From contig JAHQRK010000021.1 of the NCBI GenBank assembly GCA_019828595.1, positions 682,001-746,000 of the forward strand: a stretch of DNA of 64,000 nt, written 5' to 3'. The notes beneath the pieces are model-generated. The model did no database searches. It worked only from the letters and a program-made list of their open reading frames with translations, and had not been told where the DNA came from. A program made the translations under genes and the position numbers. How positions within the stretch are numbered: the first letter of the stretch is position 1; each line of letters begins with the position of its first letter. Source of the DNA: Aphanomyces cochlioides (lineage: Eukaryota > Oomycota > Saprolegniomycetes > Saprolegniales > Verrucalvaceae). Below, in pieces: positions 1 to 12,031 of this stretch.

Positions 1-292
1 TGTCGATGACATTTCAAACAAGTGATATTATTGAGGATGACTCATTTCGCATCTTCCGTCGACACGAAAAGAACCCATCGTTGCAAATCCTTCAGAGAAC
101 CTTCATCTGTTGTAGACACTTCAAATTTGTGAAATATTCTTTATGCTGCTCATTCACAAGTTTGAAACGCCATACCAATATCGACGACTCAACAACGCAG
201 ACGTGTCTTCGGGGCCTTCAACTCTTTGTCGACGACATGACACGCCACTCCTCATGCGTTCTTTGGAATAAATCTAACAGTGCATTAATATG
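1..292. other. no gene recognised
   Basis: This is the sequence downstream of the flavohemoglobin stop codon. Open frames run through it on plus but show no recognisable motif. It probably holds the 3' UTR of the minus-strand gene. Confidence 0.4.
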
Positions 293-1675
293 TTATGCTG
301 ACGCAGAATATGTTCGTCGAGGCACGGTTCGTGACACTTCAAAGGCAGGAATGAGACCTCGTTTGACGATCTCATCTTGGATACGGAGCTTCGAACTGTC
401 GTAAGTGTACACACGGACACGCGATCGTCGGCCGCCAGCCACGACGAACGCTTTCTCGGCCATCGAGACGAATTCCGGTGGGCCGCAGACATACATGGTA
501 CGGTGACTCAACTGCGGCACCATATTGGCCAGTAAATCGGGCGTGACGTTCATATCATACTGGATTGTGCAGTTGGGCCATCTTGATAAATCGCCGTAGC
601 CACGAGCGAGGGCAGCGGCTTCGTCAAAAGACGATGCACATTGGAGAGCGACAACGTTGCCTCGGTAGAGATTCTGGACGCTGTGGAGGGCTTGAATCAT
701 AGCCATAAACGGCGCACAACCGGCGCCATAACTTACAAAGAGCGGTGCTTCTGGCAGCGTATCAACATCTTCGACGTCAATGCAGATATTCGACTCGATG
801 TAGTATAAATTGCACGTCGCTCCAATCGCTCGGGATCCAAGCCATGCAGACGATGCTTGGTCGACCAGGATGTCGAGCGTGTGTGTCGCTTTGGGTGAGA
901 AGGATGCAATGGGGAAATACTTGCGCGTTTCAGTGCCATTGGCTTCAGGGATACCCAAGACGACGCCTTCACCAGGAAGGAATCGCAGTGGGAAATTGTA
1001 CGAGAGCGTCACGCGTCGCACTGAGCCAAATACGTCGACGGCAATCACTGTAGCGGGCAATTCATCCGGAATCGGATCGGGTTCGTGGTTAATGAGCACG
1101 GGAAGCATCAAGTAGAAGAGGAAGCAGTACGCGGTCAAATAGGCCTCCTTGACTTGCCACGACCATTCGTCGCCGCTGACAATTTCGAGCGTTTTGAAAA
1201 GCGTGACGCCCATGGCAGTATAGTCGCTCTTGGCACAGCCATACTTGAGATGGCGCATCGCGAGAGCTTGCATGCGCTCGCCAATAGTGTGCACATTCGC
1301 GACACCCGTGAGCACTTTAATAATCGACGCCAGACTCTTGCCTTGGACATTCATACTCGATCGGAAAATATTGCGCGCCGTGGGGAGGACGGCAAAGAAG
1401 AGGCTGTAGAACGTTCGATGGAAAAATTTGTCGGGCGAGCCGTGTTTGGTCGGGTCAAACGCCGACGTGCCGACGGTGATGGCCGACCAGTTGGCTTTAA
1501 TGAGCGCAATGTGGCGAGGTGTGACGACGGGAAGCTTCACTTCAAACGGCATGTGCTTGACGTATTGCTGGGCATAGTCGTACGAAATCCCCACGCTGCC
1601 GTCGTCCGTGACGAAAATGGTCTTGGCCACCTTGGGCGCCAGAGGACCCGAGTTGCCGCTTGTCAAGTTGCCCAT
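293..1675 (-). CDS. flavohemoglobin-like protein (globin plus FAD/NAD reductase)
   Basis: Single-exon gene. A globin domain spans roughly residues 50-190, with the likely proximal haem ligand His142 (context MRHLKYG) and an aromatic CD-type stretch near residues 84-104. A ferredoxin-reductase-like module follows: the FAD motif RKYFPIASFS at 251-260, the NAD motif YGAGCAP at 316-322 and CGPPEF near the C-terminus. Flavohemoglobins use NAD(P)H to turn nitric oxide into nitrate and protect against nitrosative stress. I chose the Met at 1675 rather than the in-frame Met at 1723, because it gives MGNLTS, a fit to the N-myristoylation signal (Gly2, Ser6). The FAD motif departs from the canonical RxYS, so activity is inferred. 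About 460 aa, slightly longer than bacterial Hmp because of an N-terminal extension of about 45 residues. Confidence 0.85.
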   Translation of the reverse strand: MGNLTSGNSGPLAPKVAKTIFVTDDGSVGISYDYAQQYVKHMPFEVKLPVVTPRHIALIKANWSAITVGTSAFDPTKHGSPDKFFHRTFYSLFFAVLPTARNIFRSSMNVQGKSLASIIKVLTGVANVHTIGERMQALAMRHLKYGCAKSDYTAMGVTLFKTLEIVSGDEWSWQVKEAYLTAYCFLFYLMLPVLINHEPDPIPDELPATVIAVDVFGSVRRVTLSYNFPLRFLPGEGVVLGIPEANGTETRKYFPIASFSPKATHTLDILVDQASSAWLGSRAIGATCNLYYIESNICIDVEDVDTLPEAPLFVSYGAGCAPFMAMIQALHSVQNLYRGNVVALQCASSFDEAAALARGYGDLSRWPNCTIQYDMNVTPDLLANMVPQLSHRTMYVCGPPEFVSMAEKAFVVAGGRRSRVRVYTYDSSKLRIQDEIVKRGLIPAFEVSRTVPRRTYSASA

Positions 1676-1723
1676 GGATTGATCAAAAAAAGCAAGACTG
1701 CGAGATGGAAAGTGCTGGCACAA

Positions 1724-3399
1724 TTGCCTCGTGCACCCAAGCGTGACTCACGCATCGACCGTCGAGAGGAGGGCGATGAGCCCATGTGTCGAGTAATTTT
1801 CTCACAATAGTAGTCTATTCCAGCTAATTTCTTAAATCGGTGATACATCCAAAACAGCTTGGCTGTCACGCATCAACGGTGCAGGTTGACATGCCGACGA
1901 GGAACGCGATAGAAGCTTGAGAGAGAGTGTCTGGACAATTGAGAATACTGCACTGATCGCGTTGTTTATCGTCACTGCACAATTTGACGCTTTTGGATGA
2001 AACTTAACGAAGTTTATTACCTAATATGAGAAAATTACTCATTTTCACTTGTGAAATTGGTCGCAACGCAATGCCACTTGCGATAAGATGGAAAGCCGCT
2101 TGGCACGACAAAACCAAAGCTTCATTGTCCATTGTTCTTGTGAAAATACACTGGAATAGAGTACGCCGGTCATGGAAATTGATGGGACTCTAAATCTGAC
2201 CAGCATGGCGTAGAAAACCATCGGATTCCAGACATCCAGACGGCCACATGGAAAGCCATGAGCAGGCGGATGATTCGTCCATCTCGGTGGGAATTCCAAG
2301 TGGCAATTCTGGCCATCACCCGGATTTCTTTCCCTCGCGAACGATCTCAAGTGCATCCAAAATGACGCGAGATGGACCAGACAGTGCTACAACCCAGCAA
2401 TGTTCACAAGGGCCACACTTGACGATATCTCACTAAAATCAATATACTGTATAACTTTATATTCAACATAATATCCATTTATAAAACAACTGGTTGTTTC
2501 ATTCGAAACACAGTATATAGTGGGCAAAAAGCTATGTGAATTATTCAAGACTTGAATTTCGAGATCAATTTGCACCTAAGTTGCGATCGATTAGTGACAA
2601 TTGAATGCTTGCAATCGAAATGTAGCGACGTTGTCCGAATTCCAATGCTCGATTGCATTTCCTGTATATTTTAATACCTGTGTGATATAATATTTTAACT
2701 ATTTAAAATTTATATGTGAAAGGGGTATCAGTTGATATCACACAACATGATGACATACGTGGCTACGCAACTTGGCGGCCGACACTCTAGGAAGCGAAAC
2801 GAATCTCATCGTGTACAGTGGAATCGTCGACGAAGCTCAAGAAGTCCCAGTGGGTGCCGTCGTGACTGCGCTGTCTGAACCAACAGTAAAGTCACAAACC
2901 CATCAATTTTGCGCATAGTGTCGAACAAGATGCTCGATTTGTCCTCGTTTGAGATTCCACTTGATACGACGCATGTGTTTTTCGTTCTTCAAGGATACCA
3001 GGACAGAGATACTAGCAAGATGCAGGCAGCGAGCGCCATAGGAAATGGGTCGACTGCGCCGAACCTTTCGCCTGTCCATACCACGCAGCTCCTTCCAGAT
3101 TGTGACACCACAGCGCCACTGGACAAAGTCCACAACGTGGTTTCAAAGAATTTGTTCATTGACGATATACACACTGAAGTCAACATCCCACGTCTTTGGC
3201 TGCTCTTCCGCAGCCGAGAGCGCCCCTGACAAGTTGTCTGAAGCATAACAAGCCAACCGAGCCTACGATTGACAACTACCGGACTGCGTTTCTAGCAATT
3301 CTATCCTGCTGGGTATAGGCATGGACGGTTATCTACGATCTGCAAATGTCGCCGACAGCTTCAAAGGGGTTTCAAGGTAAGATATTAAATTCGTGCAGT
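1724..3399. other. intergenic, 1.7 kb, no gene recognised
   Basis: Only short open frames occur here, such as 2045-2356 minus and 2909-3229 plus, and none has a recognisable domain. 2430-2740 is AT-rich. The stretch holds the presumed promoter of the flavohemoglobin gene and the 3' end of the oxidoreductase gene. I see no tRNA or repeat. Confidence 0.4.
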
Positions 3400-4455
3400 T
3401 TAGAATCCCTCGAGGACAAGCTTGCCGACGACACGGCCGGCTTCCAACGCCGCATGCGCCTTCTTCAAATTCACCGCGTTGATCGTGCCTAAATTCTCGC
3501 CCACAGTCGAACGAACTCGCTTGGCATCGACCAACTTCCTCACTTCGTTCAAAAGACGATGCTGCTCGATGATATCGTCCGTGACAGAGATGGGTCGCGT
3601 GAACATAAACTCCCACACGAACGTCACGCTCTTGGTGAAGAGTCTTTGGAACGCCAAGTCGACAGGATTCGACGTGATCGCACAGATCTTGCCTTGGGGT
3701 TTGATCACGTCCACGATCGCGCCAAAGTGTTGTGGGAGATCCGTGAAGACCAAGATGTAGTCGACTTGCGGGATATCGAGCGCTTGAAGCTGGGCGGGAA
3801 TGTCTTGCGCGTGGTTGACAGCGTGGTCGGCGCCAAGTTCAGTGACCCAAGCGACGGATTGAGGCTTGGATGCCGTGGCAATGACAGTCACGTCGGTGAT
3901 CTTCTTGAGGACTTGGATGGCGATGGAGCCGACACCGCCAGCTCCATTCAAGACAAGCACAGTCTTCTTGGCAGGAGTTGGAGCCTTCAATGGAACGTTG
4001 AGCCGATCGAAGATGGCTTCCCACGCTGTAATAGCAGTCAGAGGCAACGACGCGGCGTCGGCAAAGCTCAATGGCGTTGGCTTGCGTATTGTGGGACGCA
4101 AGCGCATTGTGGGGCGTTCGTCCACAGCATGGAACTCCGAGTTGGTCCCCTGGCGAGCAATCGATCCGGCATAGTACACTTCGTCGTCCACTTTGAACAA
4201 CGTTGTCTGAGGTCCGACGGCGACCACGACACCAGCCGCATCGTAGCCAATGATTTGTGGAATCGTTGGTTTCTGCGGCGCTCGACGGACTTTGTAGTCA
4301 ACAGGGTTGACAGACACAGCTTTGATCTGGACGAGAATGTCGTGGCCAGTGACCGTCGGGACGTCAACAACGACATCCAAAAGCGAGGATGGATCTTCAA
4401 TGGGCAGAGCGGCCGTCGCACCCACGGCCTTCATCGTCGTTGGAATCGTCGACAT
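3400..4455 (-). CDS. zinc-type alcohol dehydrogenase-like MDR oxidoreductase
   Basis: 351-aa single-exon protein of the medium-chain dehydrogenase/reductase superfamily, closest in pattern to the adh_fam_1 / quinone-oxidoreductase-like group. An N-terminal GroES-like domain (about 40-125, with SVNPVDYKVR near 48-57 and IGYDAAGVV near 69-77) is followed by a Rossmann fold with GAGGVGSIAIQV starting at 171. The Cys ligands for catalytic and structural zinc are not apparent, so it is probably a zinc-free NADPH-dependent reductase of quinones or enones despite the family name. Length is normal for the family. The start has in-frame support from the conserved MKAVG segment at residue 8; either Met could be used. 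The substrate cannot be deduced. Confidence 0.85.
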   Translation of the reverse strand: MSTIPTTMKAVGATAALPIEDPSSLLDVVVDVPTVTGHDILVQIKAVSVNPVDYKVRRAPQKPTIPQIIGYDAAGVVVAVGPQTTLFKVDDEVYYAGSIARQGTNSEFHAVDERPTMRLRPTIRKPTPLSFADAASLPLTAITAWEAIFDRLNVPLKAPTPAKKTVLVLNGAGGVGSIAIQVLKKITDVTVIATASKPQSVAWVTELGADHAVNHAQDIPAQLQALDIPQVDYILVFTDLPQHFGAIVDVIKPQGKICAITSNPVDLAFQRLFTKSVTFVWEFMFTRPISVTDDIIEQHRLLNEVRKLVDAKRVRSTVGENLGTINAVNLKKAHAALEAGRVVGKLVLEGF

Positions 4456-6075
4456 GGTTTCAAATCACTGAAATTGGAATATGATCTTTAAGGCGACGAC
4501 CGCAAGATTGATTCGTATTTCTCCATGATGCGTCATGCGAGATGGCTTATGCTACAGTCCAACAGCAGCGCAATCCTGGTCTGAAAGTCCATTGAAAAGT
4601 TCGTCCAAAGTGCAAATTGAACTTTGACGACTGATTGTTCAACTGATCGGATGACGTAATATCTGCATTGGAATTGTCTTTTTCGTCCAAATTTACAGTT
4701 TTGATCAAAATCGACGAAATTTGTGTGATCAATCTGGCAATAGTGAATTCAAGTATAATCGGAAGGTACATGAATTAATGTGTGTGTTGGTGTGTTTTGT
4801 GTGTGTTTTAAACAAACTCTGGACGCTGATTGGCTGGTTCGATTTGGTGATTGATTGATCGATTTCAGCCAAGTTCGGAAATTTTGAGTCAATCAGACAA
4901 TACCGGTACTGTAAACCGCCAAGTTGCCCTTTCATCTCGGCGACAGCTTTGAGCTCTCATCGATTTTTAGATCGTAACTCATATGCAAATCAAACCCATG
5001 GAGCCTCCAAATCACGAAGATTTTGAATGCCCCCCCCCCCCCCGACTCTTGCAATCATAGACTTTGTAGATGAGTCTCACTTTTCCATCGTACAGTGGAG
5101 GAAGAATACACTTTGCATGACCACGAAGGGTTTCCCGAACTAAAGAATGAAATCACCGACATACTGACAATGGGGGGTCAAGTTTGTGGAGCAATGCCTG
5201 ATGGACGACCGATATCGAAATCCCATCTCAACATGTTCGAGCTGGGGGAATGAGAAGCGTTCAAGACCTTCAGCCATCCATTTTGACACAAGATCCTTGA
5301 CGTCGCCCAACGTCTTCGTTCCAAAGTCATCAAGTTTCAATTGAGAGTTCGAAATGCTTGGTGTGTGTCGTCGTTGGCGAGGGAGTTCTGTTCTCCGTGA
5401 ACGTTTCGAGGCGAACGATCTTGTCTACGATCTCAAGGTCAAGCAAATGAACAAGTGCCGCAGCTCAATCAAGAACATGAATATTTACTGGGAATGCTCA
5501 TGGTCAATTTGACTTGAATGGAACTCTTATGGAAGACTTGAAGACGACGACGCTGAGAGATTTCAACGGATCCACGACGAAAATGTCTGAAATCCTACCG
5601 TTGAACATAATATATCCTCAGTTGGAGCGCTGTTGAGAAGGAAGCATCCACGTGTTGGTCGTCGACCCGGAGTTCATCCATCGGACTACACATGGAACAT
5701 GCCCTTCACCAAGAGAACCCAGCTTTTTCAAGCTTGTGGGAGCTCGTGCTCCCTTCAAGTCGCTACACACCTTCGTTCAAGAATCGTTTCATTGTCATCC
5801 CTTCGAGAGTTCAAACTCTGCAACCAAACCATTCACACGATAAACTTCTAGGCGATGCGCTGGTCTACCAAAATGGATCCTTTCCTTGATATCTAGATCG
5901 CGGACAAGCTCGAAAACTACGCGTCATCCCAAAGTCAAAGATCTACTTGAGCGAACAAGTTGAAATGACATGTGGTTCGTTCTATAGCCGACTATGGATG
6001 GACAAATCCGTCTCTAGAGTCATCCATGGCGCATTTTCTACTGGAAGCAATGGGAAACGTCCATTACGCCGAGAA
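4456..6075. other. intergenic with scattered degenerate frames and a C14 run
   Basis: No complete gene is seen in this 1.6-kb stretch. It contains a 14-nt poly-C run (5030-5043), purine-rich low-complexity sequence around 4790-4860 and several short frames (5140-5340 minus; 5633-5889 plus). The plus-strand frames between 5400 and 6060 shift repeatedly and look like a decayed protein gene, but I cannot name it. The stretch ends at the 5' copy of the 54-bp repeat flanking the Gypsy element. Confidence 0.4.
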
Positions 6076-6129
6076 GGCACTCCCCTATTGGTGTGTTCGA
6101 TAAACTTTCGCGGGTTGCCTCTTCACAAA
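6076..6129 (+). repeat. 54-bp direct repeat, left copy (LTR remnant?)
   Basis: Matches 12032-12085 except for two visible substitutions. It lies about 90 bp upstream of the gag start. Confidence 0.7.
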
Positions 6130-6222
6130 GTATACTTTAGCGATGAGACGCAGAAGCCAACTGCCTCTTCGCAAACGGATGCCCTATAGGAAGCCATTTT
6201 CAAAAAGTGAAGAAGCAGAAAG

Positions 6223-7979
6223 ATGAGCGTCCAAAAAGCTGCGCCGGCTGAGAAGTCCCAACCCGAGGCACAAGCAGAAGCGGGGCCGCCAGCGGTCCAG
6301 GAAGTGGACTCTGGTAGTGCTGAGGAGACGAAGAGTGACGATGCGGTGGCCACGGAAGCACCAACTGCAACAAGCCAAGCGTCGGAACGAAGCCGAAGCC
6401 CAAGTTGGGGACCTCTGCCAGCGACCATGACGAGCGTACAACACGAACTGTTCCAACGGCTGGCAAACGACGTGCCGCATGACAGGAAGGAGCCGAAGGA
6501 CCTCACGTATGACGAGTACGCCATAATCCACCACAAGGTTGTGCTGTACGAAGCAGCAAAGGCGCGCTATCAGATCCCCGACAAGCCGCACCCACCGGAT
6601 ATCCGAGACATGGACACCGAGTGGATGGAAAGGAAAGAATACGACGACCCTTTTTTGTCGACGACGACGAACTTCATGCTGGGAAGAAAAAGGTCGGCCA
6701 GATGGGGAACAAGAGGCTCTGCATCAAGAAGATCAAGATCACGATAACTCAGCGCAAGAAGATCGAGGAAGAAACCATCGCCGCGAACAAACGCAGTGAA
6801 GCGGAAATCGAGGAACAGCGCCAACGCTGACACGGCTGACGGAAGACAAGACCGATCTCCTCGTCGTGAGCGATCCCCGCGAGGAGAACGATCTCCACGA
6901 CATGACCGCCTTCCAAGATGCGAAAGATCCCCGAGACGCGACTGCTCGATGCCGCGACGAAGATCTCCACCACGTGGACGATCTCGGAGCAGATCGCCAG
7001 TGCGACGCGTCAGACAAGAGCAACCATCTGGTGGCGGCATCAAGTTTCTCTCCAGCCATATCAAGGCGCCAGAAATCGAAAGTTTCGACCGCGATCATCT
7101 GGTGGCATGGCTCAAGAAGCGCATCAAGTATGAAGGCGAAGTACGTTCTGCGGCAACGGAACATGGGATGGCATGGCAAGCTTACACGAAGAAATGGATG
7201 GATTCCATCTCGCATAGCCTGCTCGAGGTGCTTTGCAAGATCAAGTTGAAGATCGATGTGCGCGATCTCACGGAAGATCGAATTCAGCAATACATCCGGA
7301 ATATTGTGGAAACGAGACCGTCGTTGAAGCACGCTACCGAATGCGAGATCAAGAAGGCCCTAAGCGAAGTGCTCATGAAGACGAAGGGAGATGTGAACTC
7401 TCGATTATTGGATTTTATGGACCACTCTACACTGCGATTCAAGACAATTGCCTACAACGGTCTATGGAAGACAAGGATGTCCGCAAGGTGTTCTTCCGCA
7501 TAGCCATCACGAAGATTCGACCACTCACTCTTCAAGGTCAAGTGCGTGAGAACTACGACGTGGACCCAAGACGACTTACACTTGAAGCGCTCAGCGATCT
7601 GATTGAAGAACAGATGGAGATACACTGATCTGCAGAGGAACTAGTGGAAAAATATGCGATGACGCGACTCAAGCGAGAACGTGAAGAAAGTTTCAGTTCG
7701 TCAAGTCCGTCACCTGAACCCAAGACCAAGTTCCGCCGATCGCACGATCGCAAGGACACGGAAAGTCCAGAGGCTTCGCATCGGTCCCGCCAGGGTGACC
7801 TGCACGCCAACACTCGCCACAACCAGCGAATGACGAAGTATGGCCCAACATTGGGAAAGGATGAAAAGCCCAAGGTCAAGTTTGACTTGAAGCCGTCTGG
7901 TGTGTGCTACAACTGCCGCAAGCCTGGTCATATGATGGCGAATTGCCCAGAGCGTCAAGTTCAAGCGAGAGAAAGGTGA
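6223..7979 (+). pseudogene. Gypsy gag, broken
   Basis: A gag-like protein is read in pieces. The first frame runs 6223-6747. Coding then shifts near the A-rich run around 6685-6695, passes through an Arg/Ser/Glu-rich linker, and continues as 6796-7503 (capsid-like helical region) and 7233-7628. A TGA at 7626-7628 precedes the last frame, 7644-7979. The end carries a zinc knuckle, CYNCRKPGHMMANC (CX2CX4HX4C), the nucleic-acid-binding motif of Gag. Several frameshifts and stops make the copy non-functional. Confidence 0.8.
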
Positions 7980-8040
7980 AGAAGATTGCGAATGCCGCCA
8001 GCCGCAACCGCTACACGCAACACAAGAAGGCGAAACGCGC

Positions 8041-8275
8041 GAAGAACGACTCAGGACAAGGACGCTATATTAACATTAATAGCGCTCTCGACTGCTTGTA
8101 TTGTCCCGACACCGGCGCTGAGATCGATGTCATCCCAATGTCGATTCTCAAGCAACTTCAAGCAAGATGCCCGAAGCTCGAGATAGTTCAACTGCGCGAA
8201 CCCCTCCGCGGCATTGATTGCAACGATCAAGGCTTCGAATCATACGCCTACGTGGAATTGAGCCTCACCATGTAG
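8041..8275 (+). pseudogene. Gypsy aspartic protease fragment
   Basis: Contains CPDTGAEIDVIP, the DTGA active-site signature of retropepsin-like proteases, read in the frame overlapping the end of gag and stopping at the TAG at 8273-8275. It is disconnected from the downstream polymerase frame, so the polyprotein is broken here. Confidence 0.75.
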
Positions 8276-8323
8276 ACATCGGCTGGAGCAGTACGCGTAC
8301 CTGGCAAGAGGAAGTGCTACATC

Positions 8324-10668
8324 GTGGCCGAAGGTGATGAGCAGCTGGTATCCGACCAGACGCTCCGATTGGTTGGAATCAACATTGACCGTTTATTGGC
8401 TGAAACGGCTCAGCGGATGGCAAGTGAAGAAGATGATCTTGAGGCAGTTGAGTTTGAAAGTCCAAGGCTCAGACGCAGATCCATTGTCCTGCTGAGGATC
8501 GCGCGCTTTGGTCTGCCGAAACCGAAGAGCGAATTGGAGACAGCGCTGGCCGCCATGGTCCAGGAAGCCTGCGATGATGGCTTCCCGATTGACCTGGCCG
8601 GCCGCCTGTGGAAGGCGTTGACGAAACACGACATTTGGCGACTCAAGTTCAATGGATCATACCCGCCGGCGAGGGTTGAACCGCTGAAGGTGACGCCAAA
8701 GGAAGGTTGCGAACCGTATCGATGCAAGGGAAGACCACACAACCCACTGGAAACAAAGTTTCTTACGTTATTTGGAAACGAGCTACGCGATGCCGGCGTG
8801 ATTCGACACAATCAGCAAAGCCAGTGGTGCTCACCGGTCAACCCAGCCATGAAGCCTGATGGTCGGCGCATGTTGAAGTCCGCGGACAAGTGGACAGATT
8901 AAGAAGTTCTCAAGTATTACCGACTTACGAACGACTATCGGATGGTCAACGCGCGCACGGTACCCAAGGCCGGTACGATGCCTTTCCAGTCGACGATCAC
9001 GCAGCATCTACGCGGGAAGAAGGCGATGGGAACGTTCGACATGCCCAAATGCATTTGGCAGTTCCCTTTGGATCCGGCAAGCCAAGACATGCTGTCGTTC
9101 ATGCTCAATGGCTGGGTCATGACGCCAAACCGTGTAATGCAAGGACATGTTGACAGCGCGCTCTACGTCCAGTCAACGAGCGAAGAATGCTATGCGCCGC
9201 TGCTCAACAAGCATCTGTTGGTCTGGATAGACGACATCCTCGTCTACGCCGATGACCCAGAAGAATACACGACAGTACTGGACCAGTTCTTTGACTTGGT
9301 CAGTCAGTATGGATTCAAGCTCTGCCCTACGAAGACGAAGCTATACACGACGCAAGTCAAGTGGTGCGGTCGCTACCTAAGTGAGTCAGGTGTGAAACAA
9401 GACCCAGAACGCATTGAAGCGCTCTGTGCGATCCCAGTACCGACGAATGCTGGCGAACTACAACAGTTTATATGTGCGACAAACTGGCTGCGAGAATCCA
9501 TCACTGAATATGCGCAAACGGTACACCCGCTACAGCAGTGCTTGACCCGCGCGCTCGACGGCAAGTCTAAGAAGAAACGAATCGCGTCGGGAATACAGAT
9601 CTCCCTGACGGATGGTGAAGTGAAAGCGTTTGAAGCGGTAAAGGCCAAGCTCCGCTCGGTGATTGAGCTGGCTCACCCAAGAGACGACGCAACGATATGC
9701 TTATTCACCGATGTAGTGATACTGGATGGTCCATCATTGTGACCCAAGTACTCAGTTTCGACGCGGACGTGCCGATCCATGACCAGCAGCATCAAATGCT
9801 TGTATGCCAAAGTGGAATGTTCACCGGAGCACAGCTCAACTGGTCTGTTATCGAAAAGGAAGCATACCCGATCGCACGTGCCTGTGACAAGCTGAACTAC
9901 CTGCTGATGCGCCCAGACGGATTTCGAATGTATTGCAATCACGAAAATCTCATTCAAGTGTTCGCGCCACACGCGGAATGGAAGACGTACCAGACACAGA
10001 AGCTCACACGTTGGGCTGCTATTATCGGTGGTTATCGCTATGTCATCGAGCATATCAAAGGAATTGACAACTTGTGGGCCGATCTTATGAGTCGCTCGGG
10101 TCAGGAACGACCGGCAGCTGTAACTATGAATCGCGCAAAAGTTCGTCGTGGTCATGGCTGGACCAAGAAGCGCAAGGCGACGTCTGCGGTTGCATCTCCA
10201 CCAGGTCAGCATCGGCTCCGACCGATGGATGATCCCGAGTTTGTCTGGTCCACTATGGACGAAATCAGTCAAGCGCAAACAAAATTCCTCAAGTCAAAAC
10301 CGGCTCGAGCGGACCGCCAGGATGGACTCTGGCTGGTCGCCGACCGAATATGGATTCCGACTGAAGCGACAAACCTCATCCAACGAATCCTAATTGTGGC
10401 GCACTGCGGCAGCATGGGACCCCGAGGTGAAGCGGCGCTTATCCAGCACGTGCAACGGAAATTTCATGTCGACAAGCTCCATCACCTGGTGAAGGAATTT
10501 ATCGCTGCTTGCTTGCTGTGCCCTCATGTAAAAGGGGGGGAGGGTGTTGCACAGGCCATACGCACCAAGATGGCACGCAACCAAGCCCAACGAAGGCCTA
10601 CAGTTCGACTACCTCGACATGTGACCGTCTACGAATGGACCGATGTATGTGTTGGACCTGAAGGATGA
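8324..10668 (+). pseudogene. Gypsy reverse transcriptase, RNase H and integrase zinc-binding region, broken
   Basis: Three consecutive frames. 8324-8902 is the N-terminal RT region (for example WCSPVNPAMKPDGRRM). The middle frame continues with NDYRMVNARTVPKAGTMPF and the catalytic-core motif VWIDDILVYADD near 9220-9255, up to 9742. 9697-10668 contains the RNase H end, a tether ending near IEHIKGIDNLWADLMSR, and an HHCC-type integrase zinc-binding segment (HC...H...CLLC, about 10399-10520). Stops and frameshifts at about 8900, 9740 and 10650 separate the pieces. Confidence 0.85.
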
Positions 10669-11734
10669 CCTCACGCACTACTGCGAACTTGTGGCATGTG
10701 ATGCACCGACGAGCCAAGTATGTGTGGATGCACTGGCTGCATGGTGGTCAAGACACAGCATGCCTTTGGTCTGGATCAGCGACCAAGGCAGCCACTTCAA
10801 GAACGCAGTGATGAAGGCACTAGCGCACAAGTTCAAGGCGGAACATGAGTTCACATTAGCTTATTGTCCCTGGCGCAACGGTACGGTAGAACGACTCAAC
10901 CGCGATATCCTACAAGTCATGCGCGTGCTACTACTGGAGTACAAGCTAGCCGATCACCAGTGGGACTATCTGTTGCCAGCGGTACAAGCGAGCCTGAACC
11001 AGATGCCAGTTGTCTCTCTCGCGAACAAGTCACCAATGGAAGTGTTTCAAGGCAGGGAACCGTCCACAGTCATGGATCTGGTCCTCGATAGCGAGAAGAA
11101 AGTCGTCCAAGTTGAAGTCGACTGGTCAAGAGACAACATTCAGAAAACTCTATTGAAGTTACAAGAGAGCATGACACAACTTCACAAAGAGATCGTGGAG
11201 AAGAGCCATGCGAAACAAGACAAGGCGCGAGAACGCACAAGTCAATATCCTGCGTGCAACGCGAACCGAGGCGACTACGTCCTATGGTCGCGTGTGGATG
11301 AAGCGCATCACCCAAAGCTACTGATCACATGGGTTGGACCGTACCGAGTGGTTGAAGTCAACGAGTTTTCAGCGAGGATCGAACATCTGATCACGAAGGA
11401 ACAGCGAGACGCACACATGTCCAGATTCAAGATGTATGCGGAGTCAAGCTTTGACGTGACAGATGAAATCCTCGAACATGTGGCCGACCAAGGCATCCTC
11501 CTGAAGGTCGAGCGCATCGAATCCCACAAATTTGACAAAGCCCGCGACCGCTACTACATGCTAGTCCACTGGGAAGGGTTTGAAGCGATCGAAGCTTCAT
11601 GGGAAGATGTGACCCAGCTGTTGCGCGACTGCCAAGCTGTGATCCATGCGTATGTTGATGCCCTCAAGCCTGACAAAGATCGAGAACAGCTGACGAGCCG
11701 TATCAAGTCGATCAAGGCCAAGTTGAAGGCGTAG
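10643..11734 (+). CDS. Gypsy integrase core plus chromodomain (element fragment)
   Basis: 363-aa open frame. The DDE integrase core begins with LDLKDDLTHY and continues with WISDQGSHFKN (second Asp) and NGTVERLNRD (Glu). A C-terminal region (GDYVLWSR, GPYRVVEV) resembles the GPY/F module of Gypsy integrases. The last third, from about residue 295, is a chromodomain (ILLKVERIESHKF, YYMLVHWEGFEAIEASWED). Chromodomains are thought to direct integration to particular chromatin. This is the only long undamaged part of the element. Confidence 0.85.
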   Translation: MYVLDLKDDLTHYCELVACDAPTSQVCVDALAAWWSRHSMPLVWISDQGSHFKNAVMKALAHKFKAEHEFTLAYCPWRNGTVERLNRDILQVMRVLLLEYKLADHQWDYLLPAVQASLNQMPVVSLANKSPMEVFQGREPSTVMDLVLDSEKKVVQVEVDWSRDNIQKTLLKLQESMTQLHKEIVEKSHAKQDKARERTSQYPACNANRGDYVLWSRVDEAHHPKLLITWVGPYRVVEVNEFSARIEHLITKEQRDAHMSRFKMYAESSFDVTDEILEHVADQGILLKVERIESHKFDKARDRYYMLVHWEGFEAIEASWEDVTQLLRDCQAVIHAYVDALKPDKDREQLTSRIKSIKAKLKA

Positions 11735-12031
11735 TGTGAAACCAAGTCTGTCCGTGGATGGACATGGCTTGGGGTGTGTGTTGTGTGATGGAGGTAAGCC
11801 ATTTCCATCCGCACACAGACTTGTCCCTCGGGTGACAGTCGAGTGTCGTTCTCCTTTGTCAAGATGCAGTTGATGGGTGTTGTGTATTGCATGGTCAGTC
11901 TGAGTGACTGCGATCTGGTCGGCCCAAAGGTTGCGCCTGTTCAAGGCGACTCTTCGGCCAAGGACCGGGTCCAAGATCGGCAGATTTGGTTTTACCGAGT
12001 TAAGTTAATCGATTGCATTTGACAGGGAGGC
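11735..12031 (+). other. Gypsy 3' non-coding region
   Basis: No coding signal on plus after the polyprotein stop. The sequence leads to a purine tract and then the right 54-bp repeat, as expected for the 3' untranslated part of an LTR element. Confidence 0.5.

Noticed and set aside
5030..5043. 14-nt poly-C run as a functional site
   Set aside because: A homopolymer with no neighbouring gene signal; likely slippage or sequencing length uncertainty.
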